A stretch of 64,000 nt of DNA, from contig OZ022586.1 in NCBI GenBank assembly GCA_963669155.1, positions 23,269,379 through 23,333,378 on the forward strand, written 5' to 3'. The DNA comes from Arbacia lixula. Taxonomy: Eukaryota; Echinodermata; Echinoidea; Arbacioida; Arbaciidae. Shown here piece after piece: positions 13,027-26,500 of the stretch. The notes below the pieces were generated by a model, which had not been told where the DNA came from, made no database searches, and saw only the letters and a program-made list of their open reading frames with translations. How positions within the stretch are numbered: position 1 is the first letter of the stretch; each line of letters begins with the position of its first letter. Position numbers and translations under genes: made by a program.

Positions 13027-16000
13027 GAGAGGGAGATAGGCGGAGAGAGATAGATGTATATATATGGACAGAGAGAGACAGAGAGAGAGAGACAGGGAGA
13101 GAGAGACAGGGAGAGAGAGAGAGATGAAGAAAGAAAGGAGGAAAGAGAAATACAATTATTATGTGAGAGCTGTGGAGAAAGAGCGGAGGTAAAGAGACAG
13201 TGACAGAGTGAAGATGAACATACTGTAGTGGGAGCAAAGCTGGTCTTACTTTGAAAGTTGGCGAGAGACACAGAAGGAGAGACAGAAAGACAGAGAGACA
13301 AAGAGATATAGATAAAGAGGGGAGACACGGGAGCATTAGCGTTTCATTTCAATTGTGTCACGTCGTTCTTTCTTTTGAAATTTAGACGAGAAATGGGGAA
13401 AAACGGCGTGGAGTTTGGGTGGAGGCGGCGGTATGTGCGTACGTATGTACGTGTGTGGATCCTGCGTGCGTGCGTGGGTGAGTTTGAAGGGAGTTTATTA
13501 ACAAGTCGTCTTTGATAATGACCTTGAATATTTACGAGGGCTTTTTATTTGCGATAGCGATGACGTCTGCCCTCTCCCTTTCTCTCTGCCCATCCTGGGC
13601 GAGATTTACGAGTCGCCCTGAAAGCATCGAGCCAACCACATACGGCAGAGCGCAGTTGGGTTGAGGTGTTGAGCTGGAGGTGGAGCGAGGCGGTGCCCGT
13701 CTGGGCGCCGGGCTGGGCGGCCCGGAGACCCCAGCTAAGCACGTTCTCTCCAGGTTGACGTGATGAGGTCTGGACGATGTTTGGGGTCGCGGCACGGCGT
13801 CATCGTTAAACTGCCGAGATCCCTTCTCCTGATGACAGCAGCGGCGCTGTTTGTTTGTTGCTAAATCTGAGAGGATACCGCGAACCGGACTACATCCCGG
13901 AACAAGTGGTAGCATCTAAGCATCTACGCTCCCGAGCACAACTTAAAATGTATCAGGCCTGCATTATGTATCACGCCCCGCTTGTGCTAGTTCAGACCTC
14001 AAGTCTAAGAAGGGCAAGATCGGATGAAAATATAAAAAAACATACATTATGAAATTAGCGCTCTAAGTTTGAATGACAGGAACTCGTCAAGGCTTTATAA
14101 ATTTAATACTGTGCATATCTACTGCTGATACACGCATTGTTGTCGTAAGTAGTGTTTTGCGACTATATAGAAGAGTGTTTTAACATTATCATAACTTACT
14201 TTGCATGCATCTAAATGCCACCGAAGAGGACACGATCCGATCAGTCATACGACTTTGCGAGCGAGCGAGCGCATCGCAGGACCGGTCATCGGATTTGAAT
14301 GCAAGAAAGTGACGTCACATCTTCAGTCGTAGACCCTAATGACTGATAATCGTAGCGTCTGAGGTGGCCTTATGGCTAAGAAAAGCGGCGACTACCTGTC
14401 TCTGAAAGACTGATTACAAAAGTTGACTATTTGCAGCTCCACGATCAAAGAACGATGTTCCACGATCAAAGAAGGAAACTCCACGATCAAAAAACGAAGC
14501 TCCACGATCAAAGAACGAAGCTCCACGATCAAAGAACGAAGCTTCACGATCAAAAACGAAGCTCCACGATCAAAGAACGAAGCTTCACGATAAAAAACGA
14601 AGCTCTACGATCAAAGGAGGAAGCTCCACGATCAAAAAACGAAGCTCCACGATCAAAGAAAGAAGCCTCACGATAAAAAACGAAGCTCCACGATAAAAAA
14701 CGAAGCTTCACGATAAAAAAGAAGCTTCACGATAAAAAAACGAAGCTCCACGATCAAAGAACGAATCTTCACGATCAAAAAACGAAGCTCTACGATCAAA
14801 AAACGAAGCTCCACGATAAAAAAACGAAGCTTCACGATAAAAAACGAAGCTTCACGATAAAAACGAAGCTCCACGATCAAAGAACGAAGTTTCACGTTCA
14901 ATGATCGGAGCTCCACAACCGAAAGAATCTCCACATTCACAAACGTCACTTCGAGATGATGAATGAAGCTTCATTATCATGAAAAGTTTGCAAAATGTAA
15001 ATATCATGAAATGTATGTAGACTCAAGAATGAAATTGCTCAGCTGTATGCCTACAGCAATAATTAAGTGATCTTAATAAGCCCGTTATATCAACGGTAGG
15101 CTGCATGATGATGAACATTTCAACCAAATAAGTTACTTTAAAGAAATGCAGAAAATTAAAGAAGCAGGTGAGAGAAATTCACGAAACATGGGAAGTTAAA
15201 GTGTTTATTCTCTTCATCATCAATGGGCCTTCATATTTAGACAATGATCAGACTCAACTTTGATATCAACATCATGAGCGGTACCCTTATCTAATCCTCA
15301 AGACGTAGTTCTGCTGTGGGGTTTTTGATGTGCGAACCGGAGAGAAATCGCCCGAGTCTCTCTGATTCCTCAAGTTCGTTTTTCTCGGCAATTACAATTA
15401 TTGTAAAATTATAGCTTGATAGATAAATACATATACTCAATGAAGTAAGTGTCATTTAGTTAAACGAATACCATGTAGGTAAGCCGAAGTATCATAGTGG
15501 TATGATCTCATTTCACATTTATAATATTTACAATGCTTATGATAATACAAGAAATCTGTAAGTTAGCTATTATATGCTTATGTCTATTATACTTAACTTA
15601 TTATGAAACTCAGTGCAATTCAGCCTTGGCCGTGACTTGAGTTCATATGTTATTAATAAACAGACCTTTGAATCAAACCATTTTCTTTCTGGTGCGTAAC
15701 GCCGTGTTTGACTATATTACTTAGTGACTGGTAAACATGGCAAAGATGCAACGACAGCAGTTGTTTTGAAGTTTTCGAACTTTCGTTTTATCTCAGTCCC
15801 CTAAATAACCTCATTGTGTTCCTTTCGTCACAATACTCATGATACCTACTTAAGTCATGAAAAATACTTAATTTCCATTTCCATTTACTGAGCTTTAAGG
15901 TGGCCATCTAATTTAATATTAAACCGTGTGATCTGACGCTGCTATACTGCATTACTCCTCTACCGTGTTAACTTACGATATGTTCTTAAGAAAGCACGGG

Positions 16001-19000
16001 ATATTTTCATCGATAATACATGTATTCTTAGGTCAATAGCCTGGAGGTCAATCAACTCGCTGCAGTGACGACGCCATTGTTTTTTCTAGCCTCTTACCGT
16101 TGACATAAAGTCACGCCATCACCCCAGCGGGCCCTAGCTGCCCCCCACGTGGGCACTAATTGAGCAGAGAGCAGTGAGAATTGAAGGAGACAAAAAGCGC
16201 GCGCTTTCGCCCCATGCCGCGCGGGAAACTCGCGGCTCACAGACGGTAGCTCACTAACCTAATTCTGTGCCGCCTCATTGCGGGGAGCCTGCCGGTAGCC
16301 CGAGCTCGGTAGACGACCACCGATGATATAAGGGCATTTCCCTCTACTCTTCTTTATTTCCTATTAATTTGTTCTTAAGAAATATCACCTCAATGTTGGA
16401 ATCATTTTACATAGCTATTCGCATTGTCCCAGAGCTGCGCGTGGTATGTTTTGTGTGTTATTTGTGAGGACATTCTTAGCTTTGTCAGTTGATATTGGCA
16501 GTAGATCCTAACTTAACTCAGTACCTCACAATGAGAGTCTAATACAAATTACAATAGAGCTTATCACATGTGAGACTGAGAGGGTTAAAGTGACTTATCT
16601 ATATATGCATCATTTTGTAACCACCGTTCCTTTTCCATTTTCTCATACTGCATGTTCTTCACCAAATTCACTAATAAAATGATTTCTCTGCATCGTGTAA
16701 TATGACTAAGTTCTGCGTATCAAAAGCAAAATGAACAATTTAAGATGTGCTAGAGAAAATTGATCCTTCGGCTTAATCATTTAGTGTATGGCCATTGGTG
16801 CATCTTGGCACGTGTAGGCCTACTACATATGCATGTATAACCTCTACATATCCAAAGAGCATTAGTTTGTCTTACATATAAGGGGGTATATAACTTCAAT
16901 GACCCTCGTTCGTCAGAATATCAAAGATGTCTGGGAGATCCCCTACATCTCCCTCGACTCGTAAATCGGTGCACACCTTCCCCAGTCTGTCTTCTCGCTG
17001 CTAATTGACATGCATCCATAAACCACAGTCCCCGGCTCCCCGGCTCCCCAGCTCCCCGGCTCCCTGGCACCCAGGCTCCCCGGCAGCACAGGCTTCCCTT
17101 CAAGCGCATCACCGCCCACCCATCATGCCATTCATATACACTCCGCCATGTACTTTCCCGAAGATTTTATGAGTGAATTTCTGGCGACATTAGTCATGTG
17201 GTTAAAAATGTAGGTTTGGGAATGTGCTCTGTGTCTATGGTGTCGAATATAAAAAGATATACATGTTTCCACTATACTCACCCCCCTTTCCCCAATAAAG
17301 CCTGATCTAACGTAGCATTAGTTATCATGGGTGCTGTTTACAATGTAAAATATCTCATTCATCAATTTTGTTCAGGTTCTGTAGTCATTGTAGCAGCAAG
17401 TTCAGATTTGGCTTCTTGAAACTCTATTTTGTTTGTTGTTGTTAAAAATGAATCTTTGTAATTGTTAAAAGCACATTCAGTCAAAATTAAATTGTTAAGT
17501 TATCATATGACGTGAGTAAGGTCGAAGCTTTAATGATTTCAATAAAAGGTAATACATTCCGGGTTTTGATGCTCTTTTTCGAAAGTGAACCGCAATGGCC
17601 GCATGACAATCACCTAGAAAGGAGAGAGTACCTTGGAGCTATGCTTTGCGAAGAGGAATTCTCAAAGAAATGTTGATCCTATACACAGACCCTGCCAATC
17701 AACGTCCTACCATGCTGTATGCTGAGTCACTTATCATACAGGTGACCTACGATCATGATGATGCAGCTTCAGAATCTGCGAGGAGCATCAAGGATGATAG
17801 CTACTCTTTATATATCCTTGGTTATGGCAAAGAGGTGTAAGGAATGAAGTCAGCACGAAGTGTAAATTATTCCTACAACAATCGCGTGCACTGATATCAC
17901 AATGGAATATTTAACGCGTTTGGCTCTTTGATCGAGGGAGATCCGCCGCCAAACAAGCAAGACAAGCATACGATGCATTTTGAGGAATATATATTCTGTA
18001 TGCGCAGAAGATTTCAGAACCACTTCATCATGTTCATGTACTTCAATGCATGTGCAGTAGTAGAACATCGTATAATGATGCGATTCTGTGAATTTCAGAT
18101 TATATATATATTTTTTTTATATATAAATCGAGAATTCTGTCGAAAACATGTCCGAGAAATGCCTCCATATCGCACATTGGGCAATCATATTTCCTTACAA
18201 ATATCTTGTAAATCGTTTCTTGAGTGTTTCATTTTCCATGGAAACAACCTCGATTTAATGTGCGGAGATGTCCGAAAAAGTTACAGACTAAATTCTTTCT
18301 ATAATTTTATCAAAATTTCCCTTCGCTCAGCCCCCAATCTAATTTCCAGTGTGTGTAATAAGATCAGCTATGAACTCCCAGCGACGGCTGAACGCTTGAC
18401 ATATTTCTCAAACCAGATTTTCTTTTTGTTATTCAGAGGAAGACACTGTCTCATTAGAAATACAGCGTATTGTTTGAAACATCTGAATGTCTTGAATTTT
18501 GATGAGGCGGCGGTCATCATAGATCAAAGGAAGTTTTTTCTGAACGCAGTACATCCATGATAGGTCCATGGTTATGGAAGCAGGAGACTGTCAATAACAT
18601 GGCTATATACATCGTGTAGTAATTCGAATAACTACACGATACGACGTACATCTCTATCTGTCTCCTGGTTCCATACCTGGTAGCACAGCTTCCCCGCTCT
18701 CCCTGACAAGACAGTGTGGAGTGACTGATGAAGCGAGGATAAATATATTACTCCTCAACCATCCATCATCCAACTTCTCCATATATATTTATATATTTAC
18801 ATAGCTACTTATCTATCTGTCTATTTATATGTATATGTGCATATCGTTCTATCCAGCTTTCTATGTCCGTATTATATATCTATCCATATACTGTACTCCA
18901 ATGTATTAGAAATCTACGTATCTTTTCCCTCTAGCTGTGTGTTTCATTCTTATAACCTTATATTTCCCACTTTTATCATGATTATCTCTCGTCTTCTTAA

Positions 19001-19433
19001 TACACTGTATCTCTATTTTTCTCTATTCATCTATTTCCACACGGTTCTCGATTACCTTATACCAGTTAAATGCTTCTTTCTCCCTCTCGTCATAGTTGTT
19101 CATCTATCGATATTAATACAAAATTATGTCTAGTATCCATTCATTGATTGTCCTTTATGTTCCTAGCAACGTCCCCCCCCCCCCCCCCATCTCCCTCCTA
19201 TTCCTTCACCCGTCCTCATCTCGCACATCACATTCAACACGGTGTCTATTTTCTTCCTATCCTTCCCTTTCGAAATAATCTCCTTTATCTCTTGCTTTTC
19301 ACCTTCCCCATCTATAATGACCTTCCCAGATGATTATCAATGTATCTCGATTCATCCATCATTCACACATGATTGTGTCCAATGTTTACCTCTATTCATT
19401 CATCTATCTATCTATCTATTTATTTATTTATCG

Positions 19434-19491
<58 letters not shown>

Positions 19492-20510
19492 ATATCTATC
19501 TATCTAATCTATCTATCTATCTGTATAATGTATAATTTATCCAAACATTCGTCTTCCTAACTCTGCATGAATAAAAAAACACAACAAATCAACCTAATTA
19601 ATTATTAATGTTTGCATCTCCATAAATGATTTCATACCTCCCGTAGTCACTTGAAGGCTTGTAATACAAAAGGGATACCGGTTTCGATATTCGATTTCGT
19701 AACAACCATAATACGTTGCTCCATGCATGCCATGTATCACCGTCTCCAAGGCGAGTCCCATACACTATCTCTGACCATACATACACGTGCAGGAATGTCT
19801 GATTCCACGCAAGCCAAGAAGCAGGCAATCTATTTACTACATGCCTCGTACTTGAACTCAGTTTAGAGTGAGTTTCGATCACCAGGCCGCCCCAAACACC
19901 CTCATGCTAGCCTGGCTTCCAGGCTAGGGGACATTTTTAAAGAAACTATCACAGTTTTACACCCGGGTATAGTATTACCAAGACTAATTTCCCTCCTTTC
20001 TCAGTCCGTCCATATTGGGTGAGCATGAGGAGAAGTATATAGACTTAGTAGTCTACTGCTGTCAGACCTGTTAATTGTGGAGTTTTAATTAGAAAAGGCA
20101 AAACGTCTGGAAGTAAGGCTACTCACGCAAGAAGAGAGTCGGCTGGTAGACCCAATGATTGCAACACGTGCACCCACTTCTAGCAAAAATAAATTGAGTT
20201 CTTATTAATCGTCCTTTCGGTTGTGTATTTTGACAGGTTTGTGCGTTCGTTCTGTCTTACCGCTTGGTGATCAAGACCGACAGATTCAGGATGAAATATT
20301 GAAAAGTTGAAAAATAAGTTTAAACCTGGCACCAAGCGATCACACAGGGAGAACTTTAACAAGACACTCCTTAAACTTGGAAGAAGGTTGCATATTATAT
20401 ACAGGAAGGAGAAAAGTGGGGGGGGGGGGGGAGTAGATAGGGAATGGACAGAGAGAAGAGAAGACGAAGAATTCGGACTAGAGTATATCAACGGGCATGA
20501 TGGATGAAGT

Positions 20511-20562
<52 letters not shown>

Positions 20563-23500
20563 GAGAGAGAGAGAGAGAGGGGGGGGGGGCTGGAGTGGTG
20601 GGCATGGTTGGTGAGTGGAGAGAGGGGCAGAAAAAGATCAACAGGGGTCGAGGAAGGGAAAATAGACGGAGAGAGAGAGGGTGGGAAGGGGGGGGGGGGG
20701 TGATAAACACAACCTACGGATGCGTATATTAAGTGAAGCATGATAAATGGCAATGACTTCTTGGATGAATTACTATGATTTCAGCTCATTGAGCACATCG
20801 GTTGATAGACCATGTAAAATCATTGTAAATACAGTGCTCCATTCCTCGTCAGATTAATAGAGGAAAGACAAAGGATATTTGCACAGAAAATGAACAACCG
20901 ACAAAGACTTAGTTTCATGAGTAGAGGATTGAGCTCGGGCCGGAGATTGGTAGATCGAGAGGGTTAATCATGTTAATAGTGGGTTCCACCGATGACTCAT
21001 CACGAGAACTAGGTCAAAGCAGAACTCTAAGGACGACGAGAAAATGGGCCTAAATCAGGAGCTGCTATTATAGGAGTGTGACTGAGGGGAGTGATCGGGG
21101 TTAGCCGAGTGACCAGGGGCGAGAGCGTGGGGTGCAGGCCGACGGACACGGCGAGGAGAGCAGCGGGGGATCGCATCCGTGCTCTACTCTCTCTCTCGAC
21201 AACCTATGATCATATCCGAGCTAGCAATATGTCGTGGTTTCACAAATCATGCCAATGTTTCAATCTCATCAGTTATCAAAACTTGTGTCTCCCTTTTCAT
21301 GATTTGCGGACATACTTAAATTATGTAAAGCATAGTTTTGGCAGTAGGTACACAATAGGCCTATGTTTATAGTTTATGAAATATGATATCAGTGACAGAG
21401 AATGATTGAGTACGGAATGTAAATTAACCTATTTTGTAGTTTGCCTTTCAAGCTCAGCTTCAAGTTCAAGGCAAAGCGAAGTTATTGATGTAATAATTCA
21501 TTTATCTACATAATCACATCTTATGACAAAGCTTCATTGAAGTTTAACATGTCCAAAGGCAAGGTGAAATTGTATTCATTTATGTTTGTGATGGCATATC
21601 CATATCAGGACAATGCAACAGTTATGGCACACCTATACAGATCTTCATCATGTGCTAATCTAATTCAAATAACCTTTCATATATTTTTATACATTGCCAT
21701 TTTATCTTATGAAAACTGAAATGGATTCACCTAAATTGCGATGTTGAATTTGTATGATTATAGCACGTCGAATCATTTCTTATATACTCTATCTTATATC
21801 TCCATATTTCTCCAATAATGTACAGGTTTTCCCGCTCAATCGTGACAGTTTGTTGCTCAAATTCCTTTCTTGACAATAATTGAGTTTCAACTGTACTACA
21901 CTTTTGGTGATGCGGGTATTTAGCTTTTTTTTTTAATTTCTCCATTCAACTCATCGCTTTGGTCAGTGCTGGTGATTTATTTTCGCTTTTACAAAATGTA
22001 GCATACTTTTCCAAACTCGTTGCTTGAATTTGACGCGATTGAGTGATGAAAAACCGAGCTCACCAACTAGGTTTCGTTTTCATTCTCACTGATGCATGTT
22101 CACACAATGACTTCTCTTATCACACGAACTTTCAATATTGAAATACAAACTTTTACCAAATACAAAAAAAAAGGAAGAGGAAAAAGAGGAATTGCGTCAT
22201 ATGGCTTCAACGTGAAATAATGTGATTACTGATGATGCATGTCTATTCACGTTCATTATGTTTAGTTTACTGTTATTACGGAGCATAAAAAGAATATAAT
22301 TTCCAAGGTATTCGCAATATTGTTTACAGAATTTGCGTTCAACGAAACACAACCGCATACACACAACTGCATAATAGGTACGACCACGCATAAATTTGTG
22401 TATATTGATTACGATATGTTATTTATTGATGGAGAGCCTTTCCTTCATGTTTTTTAGATTTCTTAAGTAATTTCGCTCGTCCTGCATCTCGGCATATCTA
22501 ACCATTATCTTGTCATACATTGTTTATAAAAGATAAACGTTTCATTTTCACATACTCTATTTTACCTTCAATGACCAGTTGCACAACAAACTACGATTTA
22601 CAGCTTCTTCTTTTTTTTTAAATACAAATAGAATGTGGAATTAACTCTTTTCCTGTTTTTGACAACGGAATAAATATTTTTAATAGAGGTGCGTGTGTAA
22701 AAACGTGTTTCTAATGATGTATCAAATGCACAGGTAAACAAATGCATAGCTTTTTGAGAAAATTGACATTAAAAAGAAGACTATACACAATATAATGGGA
22801 GAGCACCTCGCATGTGACATCACAAAATTTAAACTTCAAAAGATCTTATCCTTTGACGTATTTCCATCAAACCTTCACTAATATGCTTCATTCACGTGTC
22901 TGCTTCTATTGAAAGCAACTTAATTTCAGGGTGAAATATCCCTTTAAATTAAATAAATGTTTATGAAACAGCTCTGTATCCAGGCTTATACCTGCTTGAT
23001 CACCATGAGCTTATTATTGAAAGAAATATCATATTTTTATAATTTTGATTGACATCCGGTGCAGACAGTCATACTTTTTAATGTGACCTGCAGTAACCCC
23101 TAATCGGTGACAATTATTTCCTTTTAGTAAGGTGTAGGCAATAGTTGACCCGGGATAATTGGCAGAACAAACCAGCCGTCCCCTCGTGCAATCATTAGAG
23201 TTTTAGGTCGACACGATATAGATATGGACGTGCACTAGTCTTCACGAGTTCTCTTTCTCCCCCAGTCTCCCTCAGTCTCTCCCCCGGATACTCCCCGGGT
23301 CAACCCCGCCATTGAGCGGGGTTTAATATCCGTAGGTGTCTTTTCTAGACTAGACACTGTGGCAAATCTAACTGCATACCCCTATATCTATACGTACATG
23401 TATCTCATAAAATGAATACAAGACTTCACACTGAAGAAACATTTGAATTTCAAGTTCTGCGAAAGTTTTGCATTTGCCTTTATCATAGTGAAATTCATTG

Positions 23501-26500
23501 ACAATTTTTGTCACTTATGATATATTCATTATGTTAAGTCATAATTTATGAATACGTAGGTGTTGATGGCATGGGATTGCTGATTATGATGCGTAAACAT
23601 TACAAAAAATAACAGAAGGAAGTGCATCACTTGCTAAGAGAGCAATATTTTCGTAGAATATAAGGCCGTACGCATTCACACAAATGGAACAAGCTTTACA
23701 AAGAATGATAACTCTGAATACGAAAGACCATTTCAATCATTGAGCAGAAAATGACTCGAACCATTTTGAAGCCACCATGTGTGCGACCCTGAGGGAGACT
23801 GGATGACCAGCGGGCCTTGCAGCGACTCGCACGGGGCAGCTCCGGCCGCCAAACACACCACAAGCACGCACGAGTCACGCGAGTCCAATTTACCGAGAGG
23901 AAGTTGTTATGAATGACAACAAATTCCTACTGATTTCTGAAACATGGGGGACATTTGTGGAACTGTTTGCTATTTAATATTGCGAATGAAAAGTCTGGGT
24001 CGAGGATTAACGACTCAATAAGTGATGGACATGACTGCCCTGTAAGATTTGTGTGTCGACCTTTCCTCAAAACTCCACGAAGCCGGTCTCTCTAACTTTT
24101 GCCTTGCTATCGACTATCTTGATCACCGGGCCGCCAGACAGGGTTGATCTCTAGTTCATCTTTTCGTATCCCTCCATAAAAGATTTATGCTTTCGATCTT
24201 GGTTAATTTTACTTTCACAGTATTATCATTTTATATTGTATTTCTATCAAAACTTAATTACAAAACTGGCGCAGTTAATATCGCACTTCTCTGGATAAGC
24301 CTATTTGTTTATTTTTTGTTTTTGCAAATCAGGTAACTGAATTTATGTATTGTTGTTCTTGCTGTTTTTGGTGGGAAAAAAGATCGCATCTTGAATAATC
24401 ACGAAAATAAAAACAAGAACATAGAAATGAGCACTGACCGAACGTAAATCTTGTTTTAAAGACAAATACAGTATGCCTACATTATTATTTGATAAATTCT
24501 CTTTTCATTTTAAGTTAATTATTGTGTGAACAGTCGGGAAATAAACCTCATCATATTTTCAGATGTACTGAGTGATCATGGTAACACTGTTTTTAGAAAG
24601 AAATGTTGTGAGTTGAAAGTGGAGAAATAAGAGAAATAATGGAAGAGTGAATAAATGTGTTCAAATAAGTACAACATAACCGGGTAACATCCAATCTATA
24701 TTGCTCAGATTTTCTTCGTCTTTTGCTCCCGATGACGGACAGAGCACACTGCCCGAAACGTCCAAAACGTCCTTCTCATTTTGTAATAAACTCAAACTTG
24801 TTGCAAAACTTTCTATTCAGATTAAACTGTTTATTTTCCTTTTTTTCTTAATGACTTTCCATGACTAGCTGACAATTTTTTCTCACCGTTCTCCCTTCCA
24901 TGCTTATCTCATATATTTCGGTGAAAAAAAACACTAACAAAAATGTGTTTGATATAAGTGGTTGATATAGAATATAAATATACATCAACTTAGTGATCTT
25001 ATCGCTTCCTTCACGCATCCTGTCTTCACCACATACGTTAGTGTGTCATTTATCACAAGGTATACAACCACGTGTTACCGTGATTACTAAATTTTTACCA
25101 TTTCTTGATAATATTTGATGAAAATCGAATATAAGTCATCGAGAAAACAGAGGAGAGGAATGAACTACTGTACTTATATGTAAATCAATCCAGTGAATAC
25201 GATGAATATAAACATATCACAAATAGACATCGCTTGAGAAAGGAACAAACAGAAAGGAGACCGATATATCGGCGGTCTCATTTTTCTGACGTCTTATTGA
25301 CAAATAAAACATGACAAATACGCATAGAGAGTTACCATGGTTACGATAATAATCAAAGAAATTACTGAACAAGGCACGTGGACATTCATCATTTGGAACC
25401 ACTAACGATGTAGATAAGTAAATGGATATATATCAAGTGCATCGTGAAAGAGGGGGGAAGTGAGTGAGGGGGACCTAGGTTTAGGGTTACTATGTTTTAT
25501 AAGTACATATAGGTCGAGTAGTCTCGACTTAAATCATGCACATATTGGATTTGAAAGTTTTAAATAATATTTATATTCATCATAATTTGCCAAAGTCTTT
25601 TTCTTGTCGCGGTAGTTTTTTTTTCCTTAAAAGATATAACGGTTATAAAAAAAAATCCAAGAAAGAAACCCGACAAAACGAGAATACCATTCAATACTCG
25701 ACATTTGAGACCTTGCAGACACATCTCTCTCCATACATTCTACATTTAAATAAAGACTGGGTTTTCTCTATTGTTTCCCTAATCCTGCTAGTACATGTAA
25801 TCTGGTTTGCGTATTTACACTTCTCATGTCAAATTAGGAAGTCTTAAAGCCATCTCTATCATTACTCTCAATCGTGACATGATCAGTACGTGGATATTAA
25901 TCTAAGGATGGCAATATACGTCACGTGATTGGGTATACTATTGTTATTAATATTTTGATTACTATTACTTTTATCATCAATGTCTTTACATTTTTTTGGA
26001 ATATTTTATATCGTTTTAAATGGCGTTTTCTTAAACCTTTCAAATAGTAGGCCTATCATGGAAGTACTAAACACTTATTCACACAATTGTAGGTTATACG
26101 AAAAAAATCTAAACATTGGATGCACAATCTATATTATTTTCTCGGTTGATGTTGGTGTTGAACTGGTGTTTTTCTGTCACAGGGTCTAATGTCTTGCGAA
26201 ACGTCTTGGAAAACTTTTTGAGAAACGTATTGAATAATGTGTGAAACGACATCAAGCATGACTACACGTCAGGGCCTACCTTGACCGGGTGCAGATAGCC
26301 GTTGGCCTTGAGTCTGTGGTGTTTGTCGAGGCTGCCTCCGAGAGCGCATGTTGGTGGCTCATCCCCGGGAGAGCTCAGGGCGGGCTGGTCGTCATCGAGG
26401 GTCCTCATGAGGTGCGAGATGTAGGTTGTAGCAAGCACAAGCACATCCAGCTTCGAGAGCTTTGTGTCGGGCGGGACGGACGGTAGTGATCGCTGCAACT

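Larger units (their letters stand above)
9198..26279 (-). other. 17-kb intron of the TCF23/24-like gene
   Basis: No exon with matching phase was seen inside. It contains microsatellites (10838, 12799, 19401, 20512), long purine tracts, a C-rich minisatellite, a 21-bp minisatellite, a hairpin at 18570-18677 and GC-balanced patches around 11030-11110, 13530-13920, 16060-16340, 20940-21190 and 23080-23340. The patches lack convincing coding signal and, by position in the intron of a developmental-type regulator, are candidate enhancers. That role is inference. Confidence 0.6.

Noticed and set aside
12672..13336. Leu/Ser-rich minus-strand frames of up to 218 codons
   Set aside because: They are translations of (GA)n repeats; no splice sites or domains, and equally long frames appear in other phases.
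14433..14910. CRISPR-like array
   Set aside because: The copies are directly adjacent without unique spacers, and the host is a eukaryote; it is a minisatellite.
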